From UBA1413 sp964472165 (GTDB taxonomy: Bacteria; Bacteroidota; Bacteroidia; Bacteroidales; Prolixibacteraceae): 37,482 nucleotides of DNA. How positions within the stretch are numbered: position 1 is the first letter of the stretch; each line of letters begins with the position of its first letter. A program made the position numbers and the translations under genes. The stretch covers positions 1 through 37,482 of the forward strand of contig CAYYJE010000021.1 in the NCBI GenBank assembly GCA_964472165.1. Reading direction: 5' to 3'. Below are positions 26,055 to 35,098 of the stretch, in pieces. The notes below the pieces were generated by a model. The model saw nothing but the letters and a program-made list of their open reading frames with translations. It did no database searches and was not told the origin of the DNA.

Positions 26055-27218
26055 TTATGGTTTCAGGAAATGGATAAAAAAACGGCATATCTGGCTGTTC
26101 GATTCTGCGGTTGGGGCGTGGCCGGGGCGGTTGGTCATAGCCACCCTGTTTTCATACCCCAGGAATTGATTGATCCGGATAGTATGATTCAGGGCGATCC
26201 ACCTTTCCGGAGGATCTTCCGAACCTCCCGAAACCAGAAAAGGTCGAGGGGACATCAGCGCATGCAGTTCCGTAAGGTCGTACCCCTCTTTCCGGAGTTC
26301 CGTATACAATCCTCTGGCCGGATTCTGAGCCGTGATGATTCCCCTTTTCCTCCAGGGTTTGGGATGATAGCCCAGGTACCAGGGTTCCCAGTAGTTCACG
26401 GAAGGACGATCCTCCCCGAAAACAATTCCCGGATCGGACCAGACCGCACAGGCGAATTTCCGGTAAAGGCAGGAAGCGAACATGGCCCACTTGCCCCCGA
26501 AGGAGTGCCCCACAATGCCAATGCGGGTAGAATCCACCCCGCTGGTTTTTGCCAGAACTTCCCAGGCATTGGCGGCGGCATATCCCAGCATGGACAAAGG
26601 CTGCACACGGGCATCGGAAATATGGGGATAATAGAGGGCAAACTCCTGCCGTAAAGAAGCTTCGCGGGTTCCCACCGAGAGGGTCACGAATCCCTCCTTC
26701 ACCAGTTGAAGTGCAAAATCCCGGCCGGGTTTTCCCCCGATTCCCGCTGCGGTTTCAGGCTCATAAAAAACCGTGAGGACGGCAGGTCTAAGGCCTTCTC
26801 TATCGGGAACCAGAAGATAACCGTCGGTTTTTTCACCGGGGATCCAGTAAAAAGTAACATGGTAACGGGTATACCCCTCCATTCGGACCGTATCGAGGTA
26901 TTCAAGCTCCTGGGAAGTATTCACGGCAGGCCACTCCCCCATCTTCTGGTGCCAGCGCGTGAGAATTTCGTTCCGTCTCTTTTCCCAATCTCTTCTGGAA
27001 CGGACAGTATCCCCGTTGTAAAATTTCAGGGGTGACCTGAAATCGCCGTACTCCCCCGCAAATTCAGCCGGGGGATTGAAAAAGGGAGCAATCGGATTCT
27101 CCTTTTCCAGCCTGACAGACCGGAGCGCATCGGGGACCTGCCTGCTGCACCCCGTTGCAAGCCAAAGAGCCAGCGTTGCCAGCAGGACAAAGTATTGACG
27201 TACCGCTCTCCCTTTCAT
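26055..27218 (-). CDS. Alpha/beta hydrolase lipoprotein, acetyl-xylan-esterase/dienelactone-hydrolase-like
   Basis: This is a predicted membrane-anchored esterase of 387 residues. The longest frame opens at TTG 27239, but ATG at 27218 directly precedes a lipoprotein signal with lipobox ATGC. The alpha/beta-hydrolase fold shows the nucleophile elbow GHSFGG, the likely acid in VSGGSEDPPERW and the catalytic histidine in PGHAPT. RDFALQLVKEGFVTLSVGTRE and SDPGIVFGEDRP follow the pattern of large secreted carbohydrate esterases. It probably removes ester groups from a glycan outside the inner membrane. It lies 30 bases downstream of one Gfo/Idh gene and about 70 bases upstream of another, so it is transcribed with them. 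The substrate is not readable from sequence. Confidence 0.82.
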   Translation of the reverse strand: MKGRAVRQYFVLLATLALWLATGCSRQVPDALRSVRLEKENPIAPFFNPPAEFAGEYGDFRSPLKFYNGDTVRSRRDWEKRRNEILTRWHQKMGEWPAVNTSQELEYLDTVRMEGYTRYHVTFYWIPGEKTDGYLLVPDREGLRPAVLTVFYEPETAAGIGGKPGRDFALQLVKEGFVTLSVGTREASLRQEFALYYPHISDARVQPLSMLGYAAANAWEVLAKTSGVDSTRIGIVGHSFGGKWAMFASCLYRKFACAVWSDPGIVFGEDRPSVNYWEPWYLGYHPKPWRKRGIITAQNPARGLYTELRKEGYDLTELHALMSPRPFLVSGGSEDPPERWIALNHTIRINQFLGYENRVAMTNRPGHAPTAESNSQICRFFIHFLKP

Positions 27219-27248
27219 TTCAGATGATGTAAATGACAAAATTCATGC

Positions 27249-28625
27249 TCAAAAATTACCAATCTCATATGGGTGTCGCTGAGGCCTTGCGATCATTCCG
27301 TCGGCTTCAGGGTCGTTGACAAATTTTTCGGCCATCGGGTTCCACTGCAATTTACGGCCAAGCTTCATGGAAATGTGCTGGAGAAGGCAGACTGTGCAGG
27401 TGCGATGGGCTATTTCGGCGGTTGATGCAGCCCTGCTGCGTGTGCGGATGGCATCCAGCCAGTTGGTGTGATGGTCATTGCTGACGATCAGCCGGGTTTC
27501 ATCGTCTGAAATTTCAGAGGAGAGGATCCGCTCATCGCTGGCCCTGAGGTTTTTTCCGAAACGGATGGCCACGGGGTCAGAACTGGTCACTGGAAGACCT
27601 CCCACTGAAATGAAAAGCCATCCTTCCGATCCCGAAAACATGACCCCGCTCGGATGCTCCTTGCTCTCCTGCCCTGCAGTCAGGACTACCCCGTTGGGGT
27701 ACACCATTTCGCTGCTGAAATCGCCATGCACATTCCACAAACCTTCGGTGGGAAACTGTGCCGTGGAGGAAATTTCCACCGGACCGGTATGTTCGGTATC
27801 CATGCCCCAGTGGGCCACATCGAACAGGTGGGCGCCCCATCCGGTAATCATCCCGGCACCGAATTGTTCACAGCGCAGCCACCCCGGTCTCCCGTAACCC
27901 GACAGGGGGTGTACCCGGTCTTCGGTATAAAAGATTTCGGGCGTGGAGCCAAGCCACATGTCGTAATTCAGGGAAGAAGGTACGGGCATGATCTCCTGCC
28001 GTCCACCGGCCGGATCAACAGGCATCCTGACATCTACTTTCTGCAAAGCCCCGATCCTGCCGTTCCTTACGAGTTCACAGCCATGCCGGTATGCTTCCAT
28101 GGAACGGTACTGCGATCCGATCTGAAATACCCTTCCGGTGCGGTTCACTGCATCACTGATACGTCGCCCCTCCTCAATGGTCAGCGACATCGGTTTTTCA
28201 AGATATACGTCCTTGCCGGCATACACTGCGTCGATGGCGATTTTGGCATGCCAGTGGTCGGGAGTACATACAACCACGGCATCGACTTCGCGATTTGCGA
28301 GCAGATCGCCGTACTGGTCGTATTTCAGGGTGCCGGAGTAATTTTTCCCAGATTGTTTCGTATAAAAATCGTCCACCAATTTCTTCGCATCGGAGAGCCG
28401 GTTGGAATCGAGGTCACAAACGGCGACAATCCGGGCTCCTTTTTGCTTCAGTACTCCGGGAATGTTGCGGCTTCTGGCAATTCTGCCGGTACCGATCACG
28501 CCGATCCGGATTTCATTTCCGGGAGAAGAGGGTCCCCACAGGGACGCAGGTACGACCACCGGCAACACCAAAGATCCGGTAACCCCGGCCGATACTGTTC
28601 TGAGAAAATTCCGCCTGTCCTGCAT
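27249..28625 (-). CDS. Tat-exported Gfo/Idh/MocA oxidoreductase
   Basis: This is a 458-residue sugar oxidoreductase-type protein. The Tat signal is QDRRNFLRTVSAGVTGSLV (2-20). The Rossmann domain has IGVIGTGRIARSR (GTGRIA at 45-50), VAVCDLDSNR, CTPDHWHAKIAI and YLEKPMS (Lys144). The second domain includes GWGAHLFDVAHWGMD with the family histidines and MFSGSEGWLFISVGG. It is close in type to the proteins at 15420-16706 and 23599-24942 but clearly not identical. It is the first gene after the predicted promoter at 28657-28687 and so likely opens a transcript that also carries the esterase, two further Gfo/Idh genes, DoxX and the transporter. Confidence 0.88.
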   Translation of the reverse strand: MQDRRNFLRTVSAGVTGSLVLPVVVPASLWGPSSPGNEIRIGVIGTGRIARSRNIPGVLKQKGARIVAVCDLDSNRLSDAKKLVDDFYTKQSGKNYSGTLKYDQYGDLLANREVDAVVVCTPDHWHAKIAIDAVYAGKDVYLEKPMSLTIEEGRRISDAVNRTGRVFQIGSQYRSMEAYRHGCELVRNGRIGALQKVDVRMPVDPAGGRQEIMPVPSSLNYDMWLGSTPEIFYTEDRVHPLSGYGRPGWLRCEQFGAGMITGWGAHLFDVAHWGMDTEHTGPVEISSTAQFPTEGLWNVHGDFSSEMVYPNGVVLTAGQESKEHPSGVMFSGSEGWLFISVGGLPVTSSDPVAIRFGKNLRASDERILSSEISDDETRLIVSNDHHTNWLDAIRTRSRAASTAEIAHRTCTVCLLQHISMKLGRKLQWNPMAEKFVNDPEADGMIARPQRHPYEIGNF

Positions 28626-28656
28626 ATTCGTACATCAATTTTTTAACGGGACTCTA

Positions 28657-28687
28657 CAAATATAGAATAAAACTTACGTTCATGCAA
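28657..28687 (-). promoter_or_regulatory. Bacteroidota-type promoter (-33 TTG, -7 TAnnTTTG)
   Basis: Read on the minus strand, TATATTTG (28664-28657) matches the Bacteroidota -7 consensus TAnnTTTG exactly. TTG (28687-28685) lies 20 bases upstream, at the -33 position. The site falls in the 118-base space between the DUF1080 gene and the Gfo/Idh gene, about 30 bases before ATG 28625, as expected for a promoter of that gene. Confidence 0.65.
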
Positions 28688-28743
28688 TCGTTTGTGTAAA
28701 TATTTGAAACCGAAGGTCACTTTTTCAACCTTACCGGCCTTCC

Positions 28744-29478
28744 TTATTCTCCGCCGGGGAGTTCCCTGATCCGGATATTCCTGAATTTCACCACATCACC
28801 ATGCCCCAGGAATGCAATATGACCCCTTTTGTAAAAAATTGCAGGGGAAGCTTTCCGCTCCTGAAGCTGATCCGCCGCCTCCCGCAAATTTCCATCGAGA
28901 ATGACCTCCCCGTTTAAAACTACCCTGATCCGGTCTCCATCGGCAGTAACCTCCTGACAGTTCCATTCACCCAGGGGCTTCAGAAAACCCGTCTTCGCGG
29001 GGAGCAACGTGTAAACCGACCCATGAAACTGGTATGGCAAAAGATCCTTGTAAACAGGAGCTGTGTCATCCAGGATCTGTAACTCCATACCATCGTATCC
29101 CCTGGGAGTCGTCACCATCTTGTGCCGCAAGCCCAAACCACTGTTGGCAGCCGGCGTCAGCATGAATTCAAACCGGAAAACAAAATTTTCATACTCTTTT
29201 ACGGTATAAAGGTTCCCTCCGATCTTCCTCGTGGGGCGCATCACAATGCTTCCCTCCTCCAGTTTATAGTCCTCCGTGTTGGGACTGGTCCACTGATCCA
29301 AGCAAGTACCATCAAAGAGGATTCTGAAACCCTCCTTCTTTTCCTGCCTGCTGAGCCGGTAGGGCTTTCCCCCTGTTTTATCCTTCCGCCCCAATGCCTC
29401 GTCGTTGCCGGCACGGGAATGAAATCCCGCCGTTAAGAAAAGGAGCACCATCCCTGTCATCCAAAATTTCTTTTTCAT
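28744..29478 (-). CDS. DUF1080 (3-keto-disaccharide hydrolase family) protein
   Basis: This is a secreted 244-residue jelly-roll protein. The frame begins at TTG 29481, but ATG 29478 opens a normal Sec signal peptide (KKFWMTGMVLLFLTAGFHS). The DUF1080/PF06439 landmarks are ILFDGTCLDQWTS, FVFRFEFMLTPAANSGLGLRH, GMELQILDD and the closing VKFRNIRIREL. Unlike the protein at 14461-15390 it ends with the domain. Family members act on 3-keto-glycosides, and a Gfo/Idh gene (27249-28625) follows after 118 bases containing a promoter. It is probably the last gene of the transcript coming from the right edge. Domain assignment is firm; activity and substrate are inferred. Confidence 0.87.
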   Translation of the reverse strand: MKKKFWMTGMVLLFLTAGFHSRAGNDEALGRKDKTGGKPYRLSRQEKKEGFRILFDGTCLDQWTSPNTEDYKLEEGSIVMRPTRKIGGNLYTVKEYENFVFRFEFMLTPAANSGLGLRHKMVTTPRGYDGMELQILDDTAPVYKDLLPYQFHGSVYTLLPAKTGFLKPLGEWNCQEVTADGDRIRVVLNGEVILDGNLREAADQLQERKASPAIFYKRGHIAFLGHGDVVKFRNIRIRELPGGE

Positions 29479-29553
29479 CAATCAAGTTTTTAGTGGTCTG
29501 TTATATACAATTTTTTATCCAATATTCAGAAAAAAGAACGGCAAAACTGCTTT

Positions 29554-29575
29554 GGAGGGATCCTCCGGTTGGAGG
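29554..29575 (-). terminator. Possible weak terminator or attenuator hairpin
   Basis: In the 107-base spacer after the MGH1-like gene, the minus-strand RNA reads CCUCC-AACC-GGAGG-AUC-CCUCC, so the middle block can pair with either neighbour (5 bp each). A U-rich stretch UUCUUUUUU follows about 15 bases later, in the 29531-29540 region. Stems are short and the U-run is not adjacent, so confidence is low. Confidence 0.25.
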
Positions 29576-29585
29576 AAGCGACTGC

Positions 29586-32351
29586 TCATCCGGAAACTGC
29601 AGGAGATACCACCAGTTCCCCCTCTTTGTTGGAAGGCGGCAACGACACTTCCAGCAACCCCGGGTAAGGGGAAGTAAAAGCCAGGAGCTGGCCGTTGAAA
29701 GTCACCTTATAGGAAGATTCAGGATTCATACAAAGCACAAGGGTTCTCCGGTGCGGTTCGGTGGCCTTGTCAAAGGAGAGTTTTCCCCTGAAAGTGGAAA
29801 AGTCAGCCCCGAAATGGTGTTCCTTTACCCAGATTTCAAACCCGGTGGTCATCGTTCCCTGCCTGTAATAGGTCGAAAACCATGCCAGAAGGGGGGTTGA
29901 AAGACCGCCGAACTGGTGCCAGCCGGCTCCTCTTCCTGTTTGTGCCGAATAATACTCAAAGGAAGCATACGACGCATCCATTTCGTGTTTGGCCAGGCTC
30001 AGTGCCCTGTCGGCGATCCTGCGGGCCAGGTCGGGACGACCCAGGTCGAGCATAGCCTTCCAAACAAACCACTGCTGGGGCATCCAAACCGAGCCGTTCC
30101 AATACCCCACTGATTTGAAATAGGGGGCCGACTGGTCAACCACACATATCCCGGAGGGTGTCCACATCCGGTCCGGAGAGAATATCCGCTCCAGCAAACC
30201 TGCTTCCTGTTCCGGCGTGCACATCCCCGCGATGACCGGCATTGCCCCGTCAAGCCCCATGTTGAAATCCTTTCCGCTTGCCGGATCCATGAACCGGCCT
30301 GTCGGATTCCCTGCAGCATCGTGCACCACGTAGCTGAAATAACCGGAGGTGTTGTTCCACGAATATTTTTGCAACGCCGCGGTAAAAATGCGGATGTCTT
30401 CATCATATTTCAGGATATCGGCCTTCTCACCCAAATCCTCCGCAGCCATTCGCAGCAGTTTCGCCAAACGGATACTATGGGCAGTATTGGCCACAGGAGC
30501 CATCACCGCAGTCAGCTTTTGATCATGGACTGCCATTTGCGCCGGATAATCATCCCATCCCCCGGTATTGTAAAAGTAGCTCCAGGTAGCCAGCATATCC
30601 GATTTCAGCCTGCGGGTATTGGAAGAACCGTACCTGCCCGCCATGAATTCGTAATACTTCCTGAGCCGGGGATAAAAGTAGGCCAGCATCTCCCTTGACT
30701 GGGTCCGGTTCCAGAGGTCAAGAAACACATAAATCTGCACCGGCACCGGCGTTCCATGCTGGATAAATGCATTCGGATTGCCCTCGTGCGTCGTATAGGC
30801 ATTGATGCATTCCAAAGCCAGAAGGGGATTGATTTCACTCAACCCCAGGGCAATAAAACCCGCATCCCAGGTGTAAAGGGAATTGTAGAACTTGCCGGGT
30901 GTAAAATGGCGGATATAGCTGTCCTGCGTATAAATGGGATAGAGAATGTTGGTCATCAGGATCGCTTTGAAGATCTGCTGGCTCAGTCTGAATTTCCCGC
31001 CCCCGGGAAGTACCCTCCCGGAATCCTCCTCCTTTTCACCGGGTAATGACGCCCTGATTCCGGCCAGTTCTTTCAGCCGCTCTTTTACATACCCGCTGTC
31101 ACCCATGCATACCATGGCATATACTGTCCGCGACTCGTGGGAATCAAGCTCTACAGGGCGAAGGTAGACATTTGCAAAATGCCCCTTTCCGTTTCCGTTA
31201 AATACAGTGGTAACATGGTTGTTGTAATTTCTCCTCAGGAAAATATCCAGTTCATCATTTTTATACTCCCGGATCCGGTGATCTTCAAAATCCCATGCGA
31301 TGCCATAGGTTTGCGGAACCTCAGGATATCTCAGAACCAGGCTTTTTTCGCCATTGGTTGCACTCATCTGAGGTGTGAAAAGGCGGTTCAGGGGAATCCT
31401 TGAAGGAGAACGCTCCATTTCCGGAACAACCACGAACCCGTTAAACTCGACATCGGCTCCTCCCTGCGACTCAAAGGTTACGGTTACCATCCCCGGTTTC
31501 TCTGCCTTGAAAGCAATTGAAACTTCCTCAAATGATCCGGTACCTTTCAGTGGAAGCGTTCCTTTGGCAGGGCCATCCACATGAAAGGAGGTCTGCGTGT
31601 CAGGAGGCATCCGGTAAAGGAGCGACAAGGTTCCCTTTAACTGGGTTTCGGCAAGGTGCAACCGGTAACTGACCCGGTTACCTCCTCTTCTGCTGAAAAC
31701 CCGGCTGAGGCAACGGCCATCGAGATAATCGCTTTTGCGGGTTTCACCGAAGATCCAGCCGTCGTATACCAGGTTTTCCCGGACATCTGGCTGGGCCATC
31801 TTCAGTGATTCATAATCCACCGCATTCTTCCAGATGACACCTTCGTCCTTATCCAGCATCTGGTCCGGATAATTTTCAGGATAATCGAGGTATGCGACCA
31901 GATTAATGTCCAGGTTCTCGGGCATCGCCGTATTATTCACACAGTGGATAGCCACCAGAACTGTCGCGGAATCTGCCACATGATAGTCCACATCGGCATA
32001 TACCTGGTCCTTCCAGTACAATTCGTGCCGGAATGAATACCTGGTAAGGTCGCTGTTGCTTTTCCAGGGGTAATAATCTGACTGCAGCAGCACGTTGGGT
32101 ACCGAAGCCTTGTACCGGTACAAACCGGGGAAGACTGAAAAGTCGAACCGGATCCCGCGGTTTGGATCAGCAACATGGGAAATCCCTGCATACTTTTTGG
32201 AAAATGGCCCCCAGGGAGAGATCGACAGATCATGCGTCCGGTCAAGTCTCTTCCAGTCATTCTCCGGAAAGGCACCATTTTGTGCCGCCGGAACCAGCGG
32301 CACAAAATGAATAGCCATTGCCAGAAGTACCAGATGCAAAAAGTACTTCAT
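29586..32351 (-). CDS. MGH1-like (alpha/alpha)6 glycoside hydrolase, clan GH-G/GH63-like, secreted
   Basis: This is a 921-residue secreted protein. The first in-frame codon is TTG 32366, but ATG 32351 begins a clean signal peptide (KYFLHLVLLAMAIHF). The N-terminal ~430 residues are beta-rich, including a possible carbohydrate-binding stretch (VTVTFESQGGADVEFNGFVVV). The C-terminal ~450 residues are an (alpha/alpha)6 barrel with FYNSLYTWDAGFIALG, GWDDYPAQMAV (about residue 600), GLDGAMPVIAGM, GYWNGSVWMPQQWFVWKAM and a closing beta module. These are the landmarks of GH63/MGH1-like exo-glycosidases, where the Asp of GWDD is the usual acid. The substrate may be a short alpha-linked oligosaccharide or glucosyl/mannosyl-glycerate type compound. 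It is 35 bases from the ceramidase-like gene upstream. Confidence 0.82.
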   Translation of the reverse strand: MKYFLHLVLLAMAIHFVPLVPAAQNGAFPENDWKRLDRTHDLSISPWGPFSKKYAGISHVADPNRGIRFDFSVFPGLYRYKASVPNVLLQSDYYPWKSNSDLTRYSFRHELYWKDQVYADVDYHVADSATVLVAIHCVNNTAMPENLDINLVAYLDYPENYPDQMLDKDEGVIWKNAVDYESLKMAQPDVRENLVYDGWIFGETRKSDYLDGRCLSRVFSRRGGNRVSYRLHLAETQLKGTLSLLYRMPPDTQTSFHVDGPAKGTLPLKGTGSFEEVSIAFKAEKPGMVTVTFESQGGADVEFNGFVVVPEMERSPSRIPLNRLFTPQMSATNGEKSLVLRYPEVPQTYGIAWDFEDHRIREYKNDELDIFLRRNYNNHVTTVFNGNGKGHFANVYLRPVELDSHESRTVYAMVCMGDSGYVKERLKELAGIRASLPGEKEEDSGRVLPGGGKFRLSQQIFKAILMTNILYPIYTQDSYIRHFTPGKFYNSLYTWDAGFIALGLSEINPLLALECINAYTTHEGNPNAFIQHGTPVPVQIYVFLDLWNRTQSREMLAYFYPRLRKYYEFMAGRYGSSNTRRLKSDMLATWSYFYNTGGWDDYPAQMAVHDQKLTAVMAPVANTAHSIRLAKLLRMAAEDLGEKADILKYDEDIRIFTAALQKYSWNNTSGYFSYVVHDAAGNPTGRFMDPASGKDFNMGLDGAMPVIAGMCTPEQEAGLLERIFSPDRMWTPSGICVVDQSAPYFKSVGYWNGSVWMPQQWFVWKAMLDLGRPDLARRIADRALSLAKHEMDASYASFEYYSAQTGRGAGWHQFGGLSTPLLAWFSTYYRQGTMTTGFEIWVKEHHFGADFSTFRGKLSFDKATEPHRRTLVLCMNPESSYKVTFNGQLLAFTSPYPGLLEVSLPPSNKEGELVVSPAVSG

Positions 32352-32386
32352 ATGACTATCAATCAAATATTTAAACCTAATTCTTG

Positions 32387-35098
32387 CTAAAAGGGGCCTG
32401 GAATTCTCACCAGGTCTTCCACAATTTTACCGTTGTGTTCAAACCGTGCCAGGGTATATACCTGTCCGTCCTTTCCGATGGCAATTGAATTTACATAAGT
32501 CGGACGCGACCCATCCCCGTAGAATATGGCCCCGTGGTCGGTATAGGTTCCCGAAGGGATATGGTAAGTGACCAGGTGAAGGTTCTCCAGGCCCCTGGCA
32601 GCTCCCATGGCAATTTCATCCACTCCTTTGACCCTTTTCCCATCGATATAGATAGGACCTCCTGTCAGGTAATAAATCGTTTCCCTGTCATTTCCCAGGT
32701 CGAAGCCAAGGTATCCGTAGCTGAACTGGTCGAACATTCCGCTCTTTCTGGAAGGTTCGGAGGTGATGCGCTCCACTATTTCCACCTTTTGGGCCGAGGG
32801 ATCGAAGCGGAAGAGGTACCCGGAATTGCCATGTACCCCGTAGGCTACATTTTCCTTCGGATACCACAGGATTGCACGCCAGTTGTAGCCCATGCTTCCC
32901 GGCCGGGTGAAGTCGTAGTTGCCGAAATAATCAATTTTCAGGGATACATCGGCCATTTTTCCCAGTGAGCCTGCCTGCGGATCGTAAAAGAAGATATCTC
33001 CTTCTGCGGTGCTATAGTAAACTTTTCCATCACGGGGATCCACCAGCATGGAACGGCAAAGGACCCGGTAGTCGTCGCCTACCTTGCCGCCTTCCCCGTT
33101 TGCAGATACCAGTCCGAGGTTTTTCATTTTTCCGGTATTCAGATCGTGATGGATGAAATACCCCCTGGGCCAGGTAATGGCATAAAGCTGATTTCGCACG
33201 GTATCCATGGTCATGGTCAGTACACCTTCACCATGTGGCACCGTTCCGTAGTCCTGGAATTTCCCGCTTTTCAGGTCGTAACTCAAGAAATGACCTCCGG
33301 GATAGAGTTTGTACCCTTCAGGAGCAGTCACGGCGAGCTGCTCCATTCCATCGATCATCTGGTAATAGCCTACATGGGTAGAAAAATAGAGTTTCCCGTC
33401 GTTCTCAAAGAACCGGACATGGCTCTTCCCCTGGGCGATAGCCTTCTGATCCTTTTCTCCGCATATCTCAGTAAGGTCGCCCAAAAATTCGGTTTTGTCG
33501 GTTTTGGGATCGTACCTGTGGACCTGCCCTGCCACATCATGAGGCTGGGAGGAGAGCACATAGTATATATTACCGTCACTTGCCACAGAAATGGCGTTAT
33601 AGGTATCATGGGCCAGGTCGAAGCCTGAAAAATAGGATTTTGCTACAAGGTTTTTCTTCATACCTGAATTTTGGATGGTTTTTAAATCGGTCATCACCTG
33701 ATTTACCTGCCGGGATATTTCAGGGGTTTGGGGTACTCCTGTGCGGAAGGCCAGTTTGACCGCTTCGCCGATAATCTGGCTTTGCAATCCGGGCTTCCAG
33801 GGGGCAGCCATTCCATAGACCCTGGGGGAACCCAGGACTTCGTATCCTCCGTCCATGAAGGCTGCTTCGGAGGGGATATAGGCCACGCCGTCGTTGGCAT
33901 AGCCCATGACAAAAATGTCTCTCCCGAAAATTCTTTTCAGCTGCAGGGAATAATCGACCAGGACTTCTCCTCCCAGGACGAAAAGCATCTGTTTTCCAAG
34001 GCGCCACATCTGAACCGGGTAAGGATATGAAGCAGCCCGTTTTTCCCCTTTTGCAAGCATGGCAAGTTGAGATGCGGCCCAGCGTTGTTCATGACCCTTC
34101 AGGGTCTTCTGCAGTTCCTCAAGTTCGCTTTTGCCCGGGGGGTCCTCCATCTGAAGTTCAGTAATTGCGAAGGCTGTCGACAGTTCAGCGTCGAGTGGCT
34201 GAAGGCCTTCTTCAAGCACCCTCTCCACCACGGCGGCCAACTCCCTGCCATATTGCCGGGCCAGGGGAATGCTTCTGCGGGGCATCGGGTTCTGGTCGGC
34301 GCCTCCTCCCTGGAAAAACATGGCATTGATCCCCTTGAATCTATTTTCCAGTTCCAATTGGGCAAATCCGGGATAATCGCCCGACCACTGGTATCCGTCA
34401 AGGGTGGTGGAATGGCAGGCATATCCGAACAGCACGGCTTTGATGGCCCCGTTTGCATCGGCGACTTGCAGCACCGGCACTGCAGGGTCGTGAGGCCCCT
34501 TAAGCTCATGAAGCCCCGGAACCAGCGCTTCGCGGTTGCTGCGCCTGTTCACCTGGAATCTGACCACTCCGTTTCCCGAAGAGAGTGAAGCCGGTTTCAG
34601 ATCCTGCCGGGCTTTAACCGCCAGGTCGACCACCATTCTTACCAGCGATTCCGAATACCGGTCAATCTTCAATTTTTCCGCCTCATCGAGCGGGTAAACG
34701 TCTTTCAGCGCGTCGGTAACCACAGGCCCGGAATGGGTATGGGTCCAACTCAGGATCACATCGGCGTCGTCCAAACCCAGTTTCTGCCGTATTCCGGCTT
34801 TGACCTGGTCGGCCACCGGCTTGGAAAGACTGCACAGATCCATGGTGACCAGCAGAGACTGGTTTCCCCGTGCATCTTCCAGGAAAAGCGCCTTGGCCCA
34901 CAGATCGTGAAGCTTTCCCTCAGCAGGGCGGGTACGTGACGCATATCCCGCCATCCATACAGGCTGGTCGGGGGTGATGACCACACGGGCTACTCCCGCT
35001 TTCCAGCCTGAAGCCACATGTTTTACCTGTTCAGCCCCGACGGAGGCAGTAATCCAGACCAGCGAGAGAAGAAATATCAGTACACGCTTCATAATCAT
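32387..35098 (-). CDS. Ceramidase-like protein fused to C-terminal beta-propeller
   Basis: This is a secreted 903-residue protein with a signal peptide (VLIFLLSLVWITASVGAE). Residues ~30-460 resemble the neutral/alkaline ceramidase N-terminal domain (PF04734): SWTHTHSGP (His120/His122), GYACHSTTL (His229), FFQGGGADQNP (264-271) and VMGYANDGVAYIP (Tyr407). In ceramidases the third block is GDVSPN with the nucleophilic Ser; here it is GADQNP, so the serine is absent. Residues ~490-903 are propeller blades (ISVASDGNIYYVLSSQ, KLYFSTHVGYYQ, KVYYSTAEGDIFFY, YGVHGNSGYLFRFD, QVYTLARFEHNG). Module order is the reverse of 10082-11779. The start overlaps the DegT stop (ATGA, 35095-35098), so the pair is translationally coupled. 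Confidence 0.8.
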   Translation of the reverse strand: MIMKRVLIFLLSLVWITASVGAEQVKHVASGWKAGVARVVITPDQPVWMAGYASRTRPAEGKLHDLWAKALFLEDARGNQSLLVTMDLCSLSKPVADQVKAGIRQKLGLDDADVILSWTHTHSGPVVTDALKDVYPLDEAEKLKIDRYSESLVRMVVDLAVKARQDLKPASLSSGNGVVRFQVNRRSNREALVPGLHELKGPHDPAVPVLQVADANGAIKAVLFGYACHSTTLDGYQWSGDYPGFAQLELENRFKGINAMFFQGGGADQNPMPRRSIPLARQYGRELAAVVERVLEEGLQPLDAELSTAFAITELQMEDPPGKSELEELQKTLKGHEQRWAASQLAMLAKGEKRAASYPYPVQMWRLGKQMLFVLGGEVLVDYSLQLKRIFGRDIFVMGYANDGVAYIPSEAAFMDGGYEVLGSPRVYGMAAPWKPGLQSQIIGEAVKLAFRTGVPQTPEISRQVNQVMTDLKTIQNSGMKKNLVAKSYFSGFDLAHDTYNAISVASDGNIYYVLSSQPHDVAGQVHRYDPKTDKTEFLGDLTEICGEKDQKAIAQGKSHVRFFENDGKLYFSTHVGYYQMIDGMEQLAVTAPEGYKLYPGGHFLSYDLKSGKFQDYGTVPHGEGVLTMTMDTVRNQLYAITWPRGYFIHHDLNTGKMKNLGLVSANGEGGKVGDDYRVLCRSMLVDPRDGKVYYSTAEGDIFFYDPQAGSLGKMADVSLKIDYFGNYDFTRPGSMGYNWRAILWYPKENVAYGVHGNSGYLFRFDPSAQKVEIVERITSEPSRKSGMFDQFSYGYLGFDLGNDRETIYYLTGGPIYIDGKRVKGVDEIAMGAARGLENLHLVTYHIPSGTYTDHGAIFYGDGSRPTYVNSIAIGKDGQVYTLARFEHNGKIVEDLVRIPGPF

